From: Aestuariibaculum sp. M13
GTDB taxonomy: Bacteria; Bacteroidota; Bacteroidia; Flavobacteriales; Flavobacteriaceae
Assembly: GCF_024723255.1 (NCBI RefSeq)
Contig: NZ_JANIAC010000001.1
Location: forward strand, 511,548-575,547
DNA length: 64,000 bases
Reading direction: 5' to 3'
Shown: positions 18,859-27,466 of the stretch, piece by piece
Layout: the number at the start of each line of letters is the position of its first letter
How positions within the stretch are numbered: position 1 is the first letter of the stretch
The notes under the pieces: model-generated
The model's database searches: none
What the model was told of the DNA's origin: nothing
The model's input: only the letters and a program-made list of their open reading frames with translations
Program-made: the position numbers and the translations under genes

Positions 18859-18883
18859 AACCTGAAACAAGTTCAGGTTGACA
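18857..18883 (+). repeat. Solo right palindromic unit between trpC and trpF
   Basis: A 27-nt unit whose core AACCTGAA-ACAAG-TTCAGGTT (18859-18879) is a perfect 8-bp inverted repeat with a 5-nt loop and which ends TTGACA. It overlaps the trpC stop codon and lies 5 bases before the trpF ATG. It has no T-run, so it is not a terminator. No left partner is seen. Confidence 0.85.
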
Positions 18884-18888
18884 AAAAG

Positions 18889-19563
18889 ATGAAGTTAAAA
18901 GTTTGTGGTATGAAATATCAGGATAACATTCAGGCGGTGGCAGATTTGAAACCAGATTACCTAGGTTTTATCTTCTACGAGAAATCAGCAAGATGTTTCA
19001 ACACCACTATTCCAGATATTTCTAAAAGCATTAAAAAGACAGGTGTTTTTGTAAATGAAACTGTAGAGTTTGTACTTGAACAAATTCAGACTCATAACTT
19101 ACAGGCTGTCCAATTACATGGTGAAGAATCTACGGAATATTGCGAGCAGTTAAAAAACTGTCATGCTGAACTTGTTTCAGCATCTCTCGATAAGAACCCG
19201 AAACACCTTCAGGTTGACAAATCATTAGAAATCATTAAAGTCTTTTCTATAAAAGACGAATTCAATTTCGAGGTTTTAAAACCTTACGAAACGGTTTGTG
19301 ATTACTTCTTATTTGATACCAAAGGAAAACTTCCGGGAGGCAACGGTTATACTTTCGATTGGAATGTATTAAACGATTATCCATCAACCAAACCCTTCTT
19401 TTTAAGCGGTGGTATTGGTCTAGATGAAGCCGACAAACTGAATGCTTTTACACAAAGTCCTGCATCAAAATATTGTTATGCTATTGATGTAAACAGTAAA
19501 TTTGAAATAGAACCCGGATTAAAAGATATTGAACAACTAAAGCAATTTAAAACAAATCTGTAA
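18889..19563 (+). CDS. trpF: Phosphoribosylanthranilate isomerase with in-frame repeat insertion
   Basis: 224 aa, about 20 longer than usual for TrpF. The normal landmarks are present: LKVCGMKY (catalytic Cys), VQLHGEES, LFDTKGKLPGGNGYTFDW (catalytic Asp) and FFLSGGIG. Residues 91-110 (starting CHAELVSAS and ending KHLQVD) are not TrpF sequence. They are the translation of a pair of palindromic units at 19159-19219 that kept the frame. The insert falls after EYCEQLKN and before LEIIKVFSI, in a loop between a helix and the next barrel strand, so the enzyme may tolerate it. The final Leu codon and TAA stop lie in a further left unit. It isomerises PRA to CdRP. Confidence 0.93.
   Translation: MKLKVCGMKYQDNIQAVADLKPDYLGFIFYEKSARCFNTTIPDISKSIKKTGVFVNETVEFVLEQIQTHNLQAVQLHGEESTEYCEQLKNCHAELVSASLDKNPKHLQVDKSLEIIKVFSIKDEFNFEVLKPYETVCDYFLFDTKGKLPGGNGYTFDWNVLNDYPSTKPFFLSGGIGLDEADKLNAFTQSPASKYCYAIDVNSKFEIEPGLKDIEQLKQFKTNL
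19159..19219 (+). repeat. Palindromic unit pair inside trpF
   Basis: A left unit at 19159-19185 (starts TGTCATGCTGAAC, ends CAGCATCT) and a right unit at 19193-19219 (starts AGAACCCGAAAC, ends CAGGTTGACA) have a 7-nt spacer. The right unit matches the reverse complement of the left at about 20 of 27 positions. The left unit is identical to 34992-35018. Confidence 0.9.
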
Positions 19564-19638
19564 TTCCGCACCTGATACGGAATCTATTATAAACTAATAA
19601 CTAAAATAAAAAGATCCTGAAATAAATTCAGGATGACA
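19559..19638 (+). repeat. Palindromic unit pair between trpF and trpB
   Basis: A left unit (19559-19585, core ATTCCG...CGGAAT) contains the trpF stop codon. A right unit (19612-19638) has core ATCCTGAA-ATAAA-TTCAGGAT and ends ATGACA. The spacer is 26 nt. The trpB ATG follows the pair by 8 bases. Confidence 0.85.
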
Positions 19639-19646
19639 ATAAAAAA

Positions 19647-20828
19647 ATGAACTATAACGTCAACGAAAAAGGGTACTACGGCGAATTTGGAGGTGCATTT
19701 ATTCCAGAAATGCTTTACCCGAATGTAGAAGAATTACGCCAGAATTATTTAAAAGTGATGGCTGAGCCTTCGTTTCAGGAGGAATTCAACCAATTACTAA
19801 AAGACTATGTGGGGCGCCCATCGCCTTTATATTTCGCCAAGCGTCTTTCAGAAAAATACAACACTAAAATATACTTAAAACGTGAAGATCTGAATCATAC
19901 AGGTGCACACAAAATCAACAATACCATCGGGCAAATCCTAATGGCAAAACGCCTTGGTAAAACTCGTATTATTGCTGAAACCGGTGCTGGTCAACACGGT
20001 GTAGCCACTGCTACGGTTTGTGCCTTAATGGGACTGGAATGTATTGTGTATATGGGTGAAATTGACATTGCCAGACAAGCACCAAACGTAGCAAGAATGA
20101 AAATGCTGGGTGCCAGTGTGGTTCCTGCAAAATCAGGAAGTCGTACACTTAAAGACGCCACTAACGAAGCAATCCGTGACTGGATTAACAACCCGGTAAA
20201 CACCCATTATATTATCGGCTCAGCCATTGGCCCACATCCTTATCCGGATATGGTTACCCGTTTTCAAGCGGTAATTTCAGAAGAAATTAAATGGCAGTTA
20301 AAAGAACATGAAGGTCGCGAAAAACCAGACTACGTGGTTGCTTGTATTGGTGGCGGTAGTAATGCTGCCGGAACTTATTATCACTTTCTACATGAAGAAG
20401 ACGTTAACATTATCGCTGTTGAAGCTGCCGGACATGGGGTCGATTCAGGCGAAAGTGCTGCAACTTCAGTATTAGGTAAAGAAGGTGTTATCCATGGTTG
20501 TAAAACCTTATTAATGCAAACCAAAGACGGACAAATCACAGAACCTTATTCAATATCTGCTGGTTTAGACTATCCTGGTGTTGGCCCAATGCATGCACAT
20601 TTATGCAAAACCGGACGTGCGGAATTTATGGCCATCACCGATGATGATGCCATGAATGCCGGATTAGAACTTTGTAAATTAGAAGGTATTATCCCTGCTA
20701 TAGAAAGCTCTCATGCCTTAGCCATCTTTGAACAAAAACCCTTTAAACCAGACGACATTGTTGTGGTGAGTCTATCAGGGCGTGGTGATAAAGATTTACA
20801 GAACTACATCGATTATTTTGAGATTTAG
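19647..20828 (+). CDS. trpB: Tryptophan synthase beta chain
   Basis: 393 aa, normal length. The PLP lysine lies in [14 protein letters not shown], with [14 protein letters not shown], the phosphate loop GGGSNAAG and the C-terminal [10 protein letters not shown]. It condenses indole with serine. It is separated from trpA, its usual immediate neighbour, by a complete GIY-YIG element of about 350 bases, so the TrpA:TrpB coupling normally given by adjacency is broken here. Confidence 0.97.
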   Translation: MNYNVNEKGYYGEFGGAFIPEMLYPNVEELRQNYLKVMAEPSFQEEFNQLLKDYVGRPSPLYFAKRLSEKYNTKIYLKREDLNHTGAHKINNTIGQILMAKRLGKTRIIAETGAGQHGVATATVCALMGLECIVYMGEIDIARQAPNVARMKMLGASVVPAKSGSRTLKDATNEAIRDWINNPVNTHYIIGSAIGPHPYPDMVTRFQAVISEEIKWQLKEHEGREKPDYVVACIGGGSNAAGTYYHFLHEEDVNIIAVEAAGHGVDSGESAATSVLGKEGVIHGCKTLLMQTKDGQITEPYSISAGLDYPGVGPMHAHLCKTGRAEFMAITDDDAMNAGLELCKLEGIIPAIESSHALAIFEQKPFKPDDIVVVSLSGRGDKDLQNYIDYFEI

Positions 20829-20830
20829 TT

Positions 20831-20857
20831 TTTTTATTTCCGCGTAGGCGGAAATCT
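20831..20857 (+). repeat. Left palindromic unit of the trpB-trpA GIY-YIG element
   Basis: The core ATTTCCGC-GTAG-GCGGAAAT (20836-20855) is a perfect 8-bp inverted repeat with a 4-nt loop, ending in CT like the other left units. The outer TGTC is degenerate (TTTTT). It starts 2 bases after the trpB stop and 12 bases before the GIY-YIG ATG. Confidence 0.8.
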
Positions 20858-20868
20858 ATTTAATATTT

Positions 20869-21153
20869 ATGGATGTTTATTACGTGTACATATTAACAAA
20901 TAAAAATCATACTGTTCTTTATGTGGGCCGTACAAAACAATTAAATATTAGACTAAAACAACATAGAAACAATAGTCAAAAAACATTCACAGGAAGATAC
21001 AATGTTCACAAACTGGTTTATTTTGAAACAACTAAATATGTTAATAATGCCATTAAACGTGAAAAACAAATAAAGAAATGGAATCGCCAATGGAAGATAA
21101 ATCTAATTAATGGATTAAATCCCGATTGGAAAGACCTTTCAGAGTATGTTTAA
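20869..21153 (+). CDS. Single-domain GIY-YIG nuclease inserted in the trp operon
   Basis: 94 aa, the complete length for the UPF0213/YhbQ-like group. The GIY-YIG core is VYIL (about 6-9) and LYVG (17-20), followed by the arginine in IRLKQH and the metal-binding glutamate in LVYFE; AIKREKQIKKWNRQWK is the basic C-terminal helix. It has no role in tryptophan synthesis. It sits between trpB and trpA, bracketed by a left unit 12 bases upstream and a right unit starting directly after its TAA. A second such gene at 35.2 kb has the same bracketing. Inference: it is the enzyme of a small mobile element. Confidence 0.9.
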   Translation: MDVYYVYILTNKNHTVLYVGRTKQLNIRLKQHRNNSQKTFTGRYNVHKLVYFETTKYVNNAIKREKQIKKWNRQWKINLINGLNPDWKDLSEYV

Positions 21154-21180
21154 AGGATTCCCTCCTTCGAGGGAATGATA
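21154..21180 (+). repeat. Right palindromic unit of the trpB-trpA GIY-YIG element
   Basis: The core ATTCCCTC-CTTC-GAGGGAAT (21157-21176) is a perfect 8-bp inverted repeat, ending ATGATA (ATGACA elsewhere). It begins at the base after the GIY-YIG stop codon and ends 14 bases before the trpA ATG. Confidence 0.82.
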
Positions 21181-21194
21181 AAACAAATTAATTT

Positions 21195-21959
21195 ATGAAC
21201 AGATTACAGCAAAAACTACAGGAAGATAAAAAGTTACTATCTATATATTTTACAGCCGGTTATCCGAGTTTAAACGATACCGTAAGTATTATTGAAGACT
21301 TAGAAAAAAGCGGTGTCGATTTAATTGAAATCGGATTACCATTTAGCGACCCCTTAGCCGATGGCCCTACCATTCAGGCGAGTTCTACTCAAGCGCTTAA
21401 AAATGGTATGACTACCGAAATTTTATTCAATCAGTTGAAAGATATTCGTAAAACGGTGAATATTCCATTAATAATTATGGGCTATTTCAATCCCATGTTA
21501 CAATATGGTGTAGAAGCCTTTTGTAAACAATGTCAGGCCATAGGTATCGATGGATTAATTATTCCGGATTTACCAGTGGATGTTTATCATGACGAATACA
21601 AGGCTATTTTCGACACGTACGGATTGGTTAATGTATTCCTAATTACACCACAAACCAGCGAAGAGCGCATTCGTTATATCGATTCTATTTCCAACGGATT
21701 TATCTATATGGTAAGTAGCGCCAGCGTTACCGGAAGTCAGTCAGGCTTTGGAGATGAGCAAACGGCATATTTCAAACGTATTTCCGATATGAACTTAAAG
21801 AATCCACAAATTGTTGGCTTCGGAATTAACAACAACGAAACCTTCAATCAGGCTACCACTTACGCAAAAGGCGCCATCATTGGAAGCGCATTTATAAAAC
21901 ATGTGTCTTCAGAAAAATTAGACACTATTCCAGATTTCGTAAGCGGCATTCTTCAATAA
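21195..21959 (+). CDS. trpA: Tryptophan synthase alpha chain
   Basis: 254 aa, normal length. The barrel motif LIEIGLPFSDPLADGPTIQ carries the catalytic glutamate and the second catalytic aspartate region. GLIIPDLPVD and GFIYMVSSASVTG follow. It cleaves indole-glycerol phosphate to indole for TrpB. Last gene of the operon. It is displaced from trpB by the GIY-YIG element and followed by a strong terminator. Whether it is still well expressed depends on read-through of that element, which has no T-run terminator. Confidence 0.96.
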   Translation: MNRLQQKLQEDKKLLSIYFTAGYPSLNDTVSIIEDLEKSGVDLIEIGLPFSDPLADGPTIQASSTQALKNGMTTEILFNQLKDIRKTVNIPLIIMGYFNPMLQYGVEAFCKQCQAIGIDGLIIPDLPVDVYHDEYKAIFDTYGLVNVFLITPQTSEERIRYIDSISNGFIYMVSSASVTGSQSGFGDEQTAYFKRISDMNLKNPQIVGFGINNNETFNQATTYAKGAIIGSAFIKHVSSEKLDTIPDFVSGILQ

Positions 21960-21985
21960 AATGTCACCAAAATACACATAACAAG

Positions 21986-22017
21986 AACCGATAAGACATA
22001 AAATCTTATCGGTTTTT
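21986..22017 (+). terminator. trp operon terminator
   Basis: AACCGATAAGA (21986-21996) and TCTTATCGGTT (22004-22014) form an 11-bp perfect stem with a 7-nt loop, followed by a short T-run. Confidence 0.9.
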
Positions 22018-22116
22018 ATTTAATAGGACAAATACTCCTATTTATTTAAATTAGTTGGCATGTTTATTGTGTTAGTCAACTTAAATTCAAACACATAAAC
22101 CATAAATTCCCTTCTC

Positions 22117-22848
22117 ATGAAAAAGCATCTAAGTGCCCTTGTTTTTGCTATCGCCATCGTTATCGCATCCATTATTTTCGGGAATGCTGTCATCAATCGG
22201 AATAAAAAAGCTGGAACCATTTCGGTCACCGGATTAGGTAAAACAGATTTCACTTCAGATCTTATTGTATGGGAAGCCCGTTTTTCACAGGTTAATGCCG
22301 ATTTAAAACAAGCCTACGCCGACCTCAAAAAAGACAAGGAAGCTATTGTTTCTTATTTTAAGTCCAAAGGCATTACTGAAGATGCCATTATCTTTAGTGC
22401 TGTGGAAACCAATAAAAACATGAAACAGAACTACTCTTCAGAAGGCAAATATATGGGACAGGAATTTACAGGTTATACACTAAGCCAGACATTGCAAATA
22501 AACTCTAAAGATGTTGAGAAAGTAGAAAAATTATCCAGAGAAGTTACCGAACTTTTAAACAAAGGTATTCAGCTGTATTCGGTAGCTCCGCGTTACTATT
22601 ATACCAAGCTCGAAGACCTAAAAATAGAAATGGTTTCTAAGGCTACAGAGAATGCCCGACTTCGCGCAAAAAGTATTGCGGAAAATTCAGGCGCCAGACT
22701 TGGCGAATTATCTACAGCCCAAATGGGTATCTTCCAGATTACAGGACAAAACTCTACCGAAGACTACTCCTGGGGTGGTGCTTTCAATACAGCATCAAAA
22801 GAAAAGACCGCATCGATTACCATGAAGCTCACCTATCTTATTGACTAA
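22117..22848 (+). CDS. SIMPL-domain protein
   Basis: 243 aa. An N-terminal membrane anchor or signal (about 1-26) precedes a SIMPL (DUF541) domain starting GTISVTGLGKTDF and covering most of the protein; the tail is SITMKLTYLID. Proteins of this group are periplasmic or membrane-tethered, and biochemical roles are poorly defined. It stands alone after the trp terminator. Confidence 0.85.
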   Translation: MKKHLSALVFAIAIVIASIIFGNAVINRNKKAGTISVTGLGKTDFTSDLIVWEARFSQVNADLKQAYADLKKDKEAIVSYFKSKGITEDAIIFSAVETNKNMKQNYSSEGKYMGQEFTGYTLSQTLQINSKDVEKVEKLSREVTELLNKGIQLYSVAPRYYYTKLEDLKIEMVSKATENARLRAKSIAENSGARLGELSTAQMGIFQITGQNSTEDYSWGGAFNTASKEKTASITMKLTYLID

Positions 22849-23025
22849 TATTAAATTTTAGCTAAAGTCCTGATTCTTCACTATAATTTCATTAAATTTC
22901 ATCTGTTATTTTTATTTTAAATAGTCAGAAGGAATGCCTTTATTATCATTTTCGATTGGTTTAAAATCAACTAATAAAGACCATTTCATAGCATATCTAG
23001 TTATTTAATGCATACCTAAAATTTT

Positions 23026-24549
23026 ATGGAAGAGATAGAAAACATTGAATTAGCCTACCTGAGTTTAGACGATTACGACGAATTGAAAGAAGCCATGATT
23101 GCTTCCTACGCCTCCATGCCCGATGCGTACTGGCGTGAGTTTCAAATTAAGAAACTTATCGACATGTTTCCCGAAGGTCAGGTGGTTATAAAAGTGAATA
23201 ACCAGATTGCCGGATGTGCTTTAAGTATTATTGTTGACTACGATAAATTTGACGACAATCACACATATAAGGATATTACCGGAAACTACACTTTTAATAC
23301 CCATACCCCTAATGGCGATATTATTTATGGTATTGAAATATTTATCAAGCCGGAATTTCGTGGTCTGCGTTTAGGCCGTCGTTTGTATGACTATCGCAAA
23401 GAACTTTGTGAACGTCTTAATTTAAGAGGACTGGCTTTTGGCGGACGTATTCCGAATTATAAAAAATATGCCGACACCTTAAGTCCGAAAGAATATATTG
23501 GAAAAGTAAGAAGTAAAGAGATTAACGATCCGGTACTGAACTTTCAAATCTCAAACGACTTTCACCCAACGCGAATCATTAAAAATTATCTGGAAGGCGA
23601 TGCCGACTCCAAAGACTATGCAGTGCTTCTGGAGTGGGATAACATCTATTATGAAAAGCAAACCAAGCAGGCCGCCATCATTAAAAAGATTGTGCGATTA
23701 GGCTTAATACAATGGCAAATGCGTTTGTATAAAGATCTGGATGAGCTGATGCATCAGGCGGAATTTTTTGTCGATGCCGTTTCCGGGTATCGCAGCGATT
23801 TCGCCTTGTTTCCTGAGTTTTTTAATGCTCCGCTAATGGCTGAAAACAACCACATGTCTACACCCGATGCTATTCGGGAACTGGCAAAGCATACGGCCGA
23901 AATTGTGAGTCGCTTTTCAAAACTTGCCATTTCTTATAACATTAACATCATCACCGGAAGTATGCCGGAGATGGTCAATGACAAACTATATAATGTGGGC
24001 TATTTATGTCGACGTGATGGTACAAGTGAGCGTTACGAAAAACTACACGTTACCCCTGATGAAGCTAAGGTTTGGGGTATGGTAGGTGGCAGCAAGCTGC
24101 AAACCTTCGACACCGACTGTGGTAAAATAGGTATATTAATCTGCTACGACTCAGAGTTTCCGGAGTTGAGCCGATTACTGGCCGACGAAGGTATGGATAT
24201 CCTGTTTGTTCCTTTCTTAACCGACACGCAGAACGGATACTCGCGCGTTCGCCATTGTGCTCAGGCACGCGCTATAGAAAACGAGTGCTATGTTGCCATT
24301 GCCGGTAGCGTGGGGAACCTTCCTAACGTTGAAAATATGGATATTCAATACGCACAGTCCATGGTGTTTACACCTTGCGATTTTGCCTTCCCTACCAATG
24401 GCATTAAAGCTGAGGCGACACCCAACACCGAAATGATTCTTATTGCCGATGTGGATATCGATTTGCTGCGAGAACTTAACCAGTTTGGTAGCGTAAAAAA
24501 CCTGAAAGACCGCCGTAAAGACATCTTCGAATTACGCAAGCAACCGTAA
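23026..24549 (+). CDS. GNAT acetyltransferase fused to nitrilase-family amidohydrolase
   Basis: 507 aa in two domains. Residues about 1-215 are a GNAT fold, with the acetyl-CoA loop in FRGLRLGRRLYDYRKEL. Residues about 225-505 are a carbon-nitrogen hydrolase with its triad: Glu in LFPEFFNAP, Lys in YEKLHVTPDEA and Cys in GILICYDSEFPE. Fusions of this layout are known in several bacterial phyla. Substrates are not established from sequence. The gene stands alone, is GC-richer than neighbours and is probably cytoplasmic. The 177-base gap upstream showed nothing specific. Confidence 0.9.
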   Translation: MEEIENIELAYLSLDDYDELKEAMIASYASMPDAYWREFQIKKLIDMFPEGQVVIKVNNQIAGCALSIIVDYDKFDDNHTYKDITGNYTFNTHTPNGDIIYGIEIFIKPEFRGLRLGRRLYDYRKELCERLNLRGLAFGGRIPNYKKYADTLSPKEYIGKVRSKEINDPVLNFQISNDFHPTRIIKNYLEGDADSKDYAVLLEWDNIYYEKQTKQAAIIKKIVRLGLIQWQMRLYKDLDELMHQAEFFVDAVSGYRSDFALFPEFFNAPLMAENNHMSTPDAIRELAKHTAEIVSRFSKLAISYNINIITGSMPEMVNDKLYNVGYLCRRDGTSERYEKLHVTPDEAKVWGMVGGSKLQTFDTDCGKIGILICYDSEFPELSRLLADEGMDILFVPFLTDTQNGYSRVRHCAQARAIENECYVAIAGSVGNLPNVENMDIQYAQSMVFTPCDFAFPTNGIKAEATPNTEMILIADVDIDLLRELNQFGSVKNLKDRRKDIFELRKQP

Positions 24550-24656
24550 GACTTTCAGTGTATTTTACTACAATAAAAGAAGGTTAATACATAGAGTTAA
24601 AAATAAATTGATTATCTTGTTAATCCAAATCTATGTATTAACCAACTCCTAACATT

Positions 24657-25064
24657 ATGAAATGGTATCTAAAAGTCATTCTAGACAATTACGCCAATTT
24701 TCATGGCAGAGCCCGTCGTAAAGCCTACTGGATTTTCTTCGCTTTTAATCTACTCTTTACGTACAGTATTGCTTATATAGCAAGTATACTGGTTGAACTT
24801 ACAGACTTCGTCTATTTTATGTGGTTACCTATTATTTACTTAATCGCAGTCACTATCCCAACTATTGCTGTTGGTGTACGCCGAATGCACGATGTAGGTA
24901 AACCTGGCTGGTTTTTACTCATCCCGGTTTATAGCTTTATACTAGCTGTATCGGCTGGAGAAACCGGAACCAACAAATATGGCGAGGACCCTAAAAAGGA
25001 ATGCCACGAAACCATAAAAGACTATATTAACGACATTATTGAATTACGCGAGCAACAATCATAA
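24657..25064 (+). CDS. DUF805 membrane protein (copy 1)
   Basis: 135 aa. The family opening MKWYLKVILDNYANFHGRAR is followed by three or so hydrophobic segments and the conserved VGVRRMHDVGKPGWFLL. DUF805 proteins are small inner-membrane proteins of unknown function. A paralogue follows 102 bases later. Confidence 0.88.
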   Translation: MKWYLKVILDNYANFHGRARRKAYWIFFAFNLLFTYSIAYIASILVELTDFVYFMWLPIIYLIAVTIPTIAVGVRRMHDVGKPGWFLLIPVYSFILAVSAGETGTNKYGEDPKKECHETIKDYINDIIELREQQS

Positions 25065-25166
25065 ATTAAAGTTTTTTAATACAAATGACGACAGATAAGT
25101 TGTATATTAAATGGTAATTTGAATATATTTACTTTCAAAACGTATTATTAACTAACCCCAAATTTT

Positions 25167-25577
25167 ATGAATTGGTATTTAAAAGTCGTAAAAGATAATT
25201 ACGCAAATTTTGATGGTCGTGCGCGCCGTAAAGAGTATTGGATGTTTACACTGATTAATTCTCTTATTCTGTTTGGTCTCATCGCTATATCGGTTGCTAT
25301 TACTCTAACTTCTGATGCTTTCGGATTTCTGTCGCTTTATTTCATTTACATTTTAGCGATGATTATACCTAGCCTTGCTGTAAGTGTTAGACGTTTACAC
25401 GACATTGGTAAAAGCGGATGGTATTATCTAGTAGCTTTTATTCCTTTTATTGGAACTTTCTGGTTATTATTTTTATTAATTACTGAAGGCGAAAAAGGTT
25501 CTAACACCTACGGTCCAGACCCTAAAAATATAACTGCAGAAGAAATTGACCAGATTGGTCAGGTTCAGGTAGACTAA
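25167..25577 (+). CDS. DUF805 membrane protein (copy 2)
   Basis: 136 aa. It aligns with the preceding gene from MNWYLKVVKDNYANFDGRAR through VSVRRLHDIGKSGWYYL, so it is a tandem duplicate. Copy 2 keeps the more usual C-terminal GSNTYGPDP. About three to four transmembrane segments. It ends at a terminator shared with the convergent VF530 gene. Confidence 0.88.
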   Translation: MNWYLKVVKDNYANFDGRARRKEYWMFTLINSLILFGLIAISVAITLTSDAFGFLSLYFIYILAMIIPSLAVSVRRLHDIGKSGWYYLVAFIPFIGTFWLLFLLITEGEKGSNTYGPDPKNITAEEIDQIGQVQVD

Positions 25578-25597
25578 ACTTTAACTCAAAGTAAATA

Positions 25598-25634
25598 AAA
25601 ACCCCATGCTAAATAGTATGGGGTTTTATTTTTT
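25598..25634. terminator. Bidirectional terminator
   Basis: AAAACCCCAT (25598-25607) and ATGGGGTTTT (25618-25627) form a 10-bp stem. It is flanked by A- and T-rich runs and lies between convergent genes. Confidence 0.85.
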
Positions 25635-25860
25635 ATCGCTTTTTTTGTTTCAGCATATTCAAATACATCGCTTCAACCTTAGCTCTTGCCCAGGGCGTAC
25701 GTCTTAAAAATTTCAAACTGGATTTAACCGTTGGGTTACTTTTAAAACAATTAATGTTTATAGTATGCCCCATATACTCCCATCCATAATGCGCTACTAA
25801 ATCATTAATAATTTGCTCCAACTTAACGCCATGCATCGGATTATTGGGTTGTGCTTCCAT
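25633..25860 (-). CDS. VF530-family DNA-binding protein
   Basis: 75 aa. The stretch NNPMHGVKLEQIINDLVAHY and the later FLRRTPWARAKVE are characteristic of the VF530/DUF2132 family, small helical proteins described as DNA-binding. It starts 6 bases after the stop of the RNA helicase gene on the same strand, so it is co-transcribed with it. Confidence 0.85.
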   Translation of the reverse strand: MEAQPNNPMHGVKLEQIINDLVAHYGWEYMGHTININCFKSNPTVKSSLKFLRRTPWARAKVEAMYLNMLKQKKR

Positions 25861-25866
25861 GGTTTC

Positions 25867-27141
25867 TTAATTTCTTCTTCTGTTCCGCGTACGTCTGCCA
25901 CGCGCCTGACTTTTATCGGTATTACCGGCATTGGCCTTTGCTTCTGTTTTAGGCTGACGGTTGCCACGTTGCCCTTGCTGACGTTTCTCGGGTTTGGTTG
26001 AGGCATTCGGATCTGGTTCAAAACCTTCCATAATTTCAACAGGCAACTTTATCCCTACCAGTTTTTCAATATCACGTAAATAGGTGGTTTCATCGGCACT
26101 TACTAAAGATAAAGCTTCACCGCTGGCTCCCGCTCTACCGGTACGACCAATACGATGCACATAATCTTCAGACACATTAGGCAACTCAAAATTAATAACA
26201 TGAGGTAATAAAGGAATATCCAGTCCGCGAGCCGCGATATCGGTTGCTACCAGTACGCGTACGCTTCCGTTTTTAAATCCAGCCAGGGCTTTAGTTCTTG
26301 CCCCCTGACTTTTATTTCCGTGAATAGCAGCAGAAGTAATACCTGCTTTCCCTAGTTTTTCACTTAGCTTATTGGCGCCATGTTTGGTGCGCGTAAATAC
26401 CAGTACCTGTTTCCAGTTCCCGTCGGCAATCAGTTTGGTAAGCAATCCGGTTTTTAAGCCTTTTGCTACACGATATACCTTTTGGTTAATGGCATCGACT
26501 GTTGTGTTCTCGGGTGTAGCTTCTACCTGCACAGGATGTCTTAAAATTCCATGTGCCAGCTTTTTTATTTCTGGTGAAAAGGTTGCCGAAAACATTAAGT
26601 TCTGGCGCTTTTCAGGCATGATACTAATGACGCGTTCTATATCGCGTAAAAACCCCATATCCAACATACGGTCGGCTTCATCAAGCACAAAAATTTCCAC
26701 GCGTTTTAAAGACGCTAAGCCCTGACGCTGCAAATCTAACAAACGTCCTGGTGTAGCCACCAATACATCAATACCCTGACGGATGGTTGCGGCCTGTGGT
26801 TTTTGATTCACGCCACCAAAAATAACGGCACTGCGCAAATTCAAATAAGTACTGTATTCTTTAACGTTCTCGTAAACCTGCGCAGCCAACTCACGAGTTG
26901 GTGTGAGTATTAAGGCACGAATAGGACGAAACTTTTGTTTTGGGTTTTCCGATAAGGTATGTAATAACGGTAACGTAAATCCGGCGGTTTTACCGGTTCC
27001 GGTTTGTGCCGAAGCCAACACATCATGCCCTTCTAATATTGGTGGAATGGCTTTTTGTTGAATCGGGCTTGGGGTTGTGTATCCTTTTTCGCTAATCGCT
27101 TTTAGCAAGGCATCAGATAAGCCTAAGGTGGTAAATGACAT
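25867..27141 (-). CDS. rhlE: DEAD-box RNA helicase, RhlE-like
   Basis: 424 aa. All core motifs are seen in order: the Q-motif region [23 protein letters not shown] (I), PTRELAAQ (Ia), [11 protein letters not shown] (II), SATFS (III), [12 protein letters not shown] (V) and [10 protein letters not shown] (VI). A basic Gly/Arg/Asn-rich tail (about 385-424) should bind RNA. Such enzymes remodel rRNA and mRNA, often in the cold. Its leader carries a perfect Shine-Dalgarno and a 12-codon upstream frame, which suggests post-transcriptional control. Confidence 0.92.
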   Translation of the reverse strand: MSFTTLGLSDALLKAISEKGYTTPSPIQQKAIPPILEGHDVLASAQTGTGKTAGFTLPLLHTLSENPKQKFRPIRALILTPTRELAAQVYENVKEYSTYLNLRSAVIFGGVNQKPQAATIRQGIDVLVATPGRLLDLQRQGLASLKRVEIFVLDEADRMLDMGFLRDIERVISIMPEKRQNLMFSATFSPEIKKLAHGILRHPVQVEATPENTTVDAINQKVYRVAKGLKTGLLTKLIADGNWKQVLVFTRTKHGANKLSEKLGKAGITSAAIHGNKSQGARTKALAGFKNGSVRVLVATDIAARGLDIPLLPHVINFELPNVSEDYVHRIGRTGRAGASGEALSLVSADETTYLRDIEKLVGIKLPVEIMEGFEPDPNASTKPEKRQQGQRGNRQPKTEAKANAGNTDKSQARGRRTRNRRRN

Positions 27142-27150
27142 AAAAATAAT

Positions 27151-27210
27151 TTAGTAAACCCTTTTCGGGTTGTTGAGATGAACATGCATTCTTGTAGACC
27201 ACCTCCTTTT
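27151..27210 (-). promoter_or_regulatory. rhlE leader: strong SD, 12-codon uORF and hairpin
   Basis: On the minus strand, AAAAGGAGGT (27201-27210) is complementary to the 16S 3' end. It is followed 11 bases later by ATG (27187-27189) opening a frame MHVHLNNPKRVY that stops at 27151. A small hairpin AACCC-GAAAA-GGGTT covers the uORF end. The helicase ATG is 9 bases further. A -7 element TACCTTTG lies at 27220-27227. Strong SD sequences are rare in this phylum. Confidence 0.6.
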
Positions 27211-27377
27211 GTTAAGGCACAAAGGTACAGCTAATTTATGGCTTCACAGGATTTATTTAAAAAACACCAATATGAAGCCTGTAACAATTTATAAAAACGG
27301 GGGTTTTCTTATGTATGCTTGAACATCTCACCTAACAAGCTCCAATAAACTTTAACAATTTAACAATCAATATGCTA

Positions 27378-27405
27378 TTGTCTGGATTCATTTTTATACG
27401 TATTT
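27378..27405 (+). promoter_or_regulatory. Promoter of sulfatase 1
   Basis: TTG (27378-27380), a 16-nt spacer and TACGTATTT (27397-27405). The same arrangement recurs before sulfatases 2 and 4 within a homologous leader of about 120 bases. The rest of the 325-base gap upstream holds only the divergent rhlE leader. Confidence 0.55.
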
Positions 27406-27466
27406 TTAAGAATTACTCTACAAATTACGATTAACACTTGATTTTTAAACTTTAATTTCTATACTT

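Noticed and set aside
18857-18883. Palindrome between trpC and trpF as a terminator
   Set aside because: No T-run follows and the operon continues; the same unit occurs inside a coding sequence, so it is a repeat.
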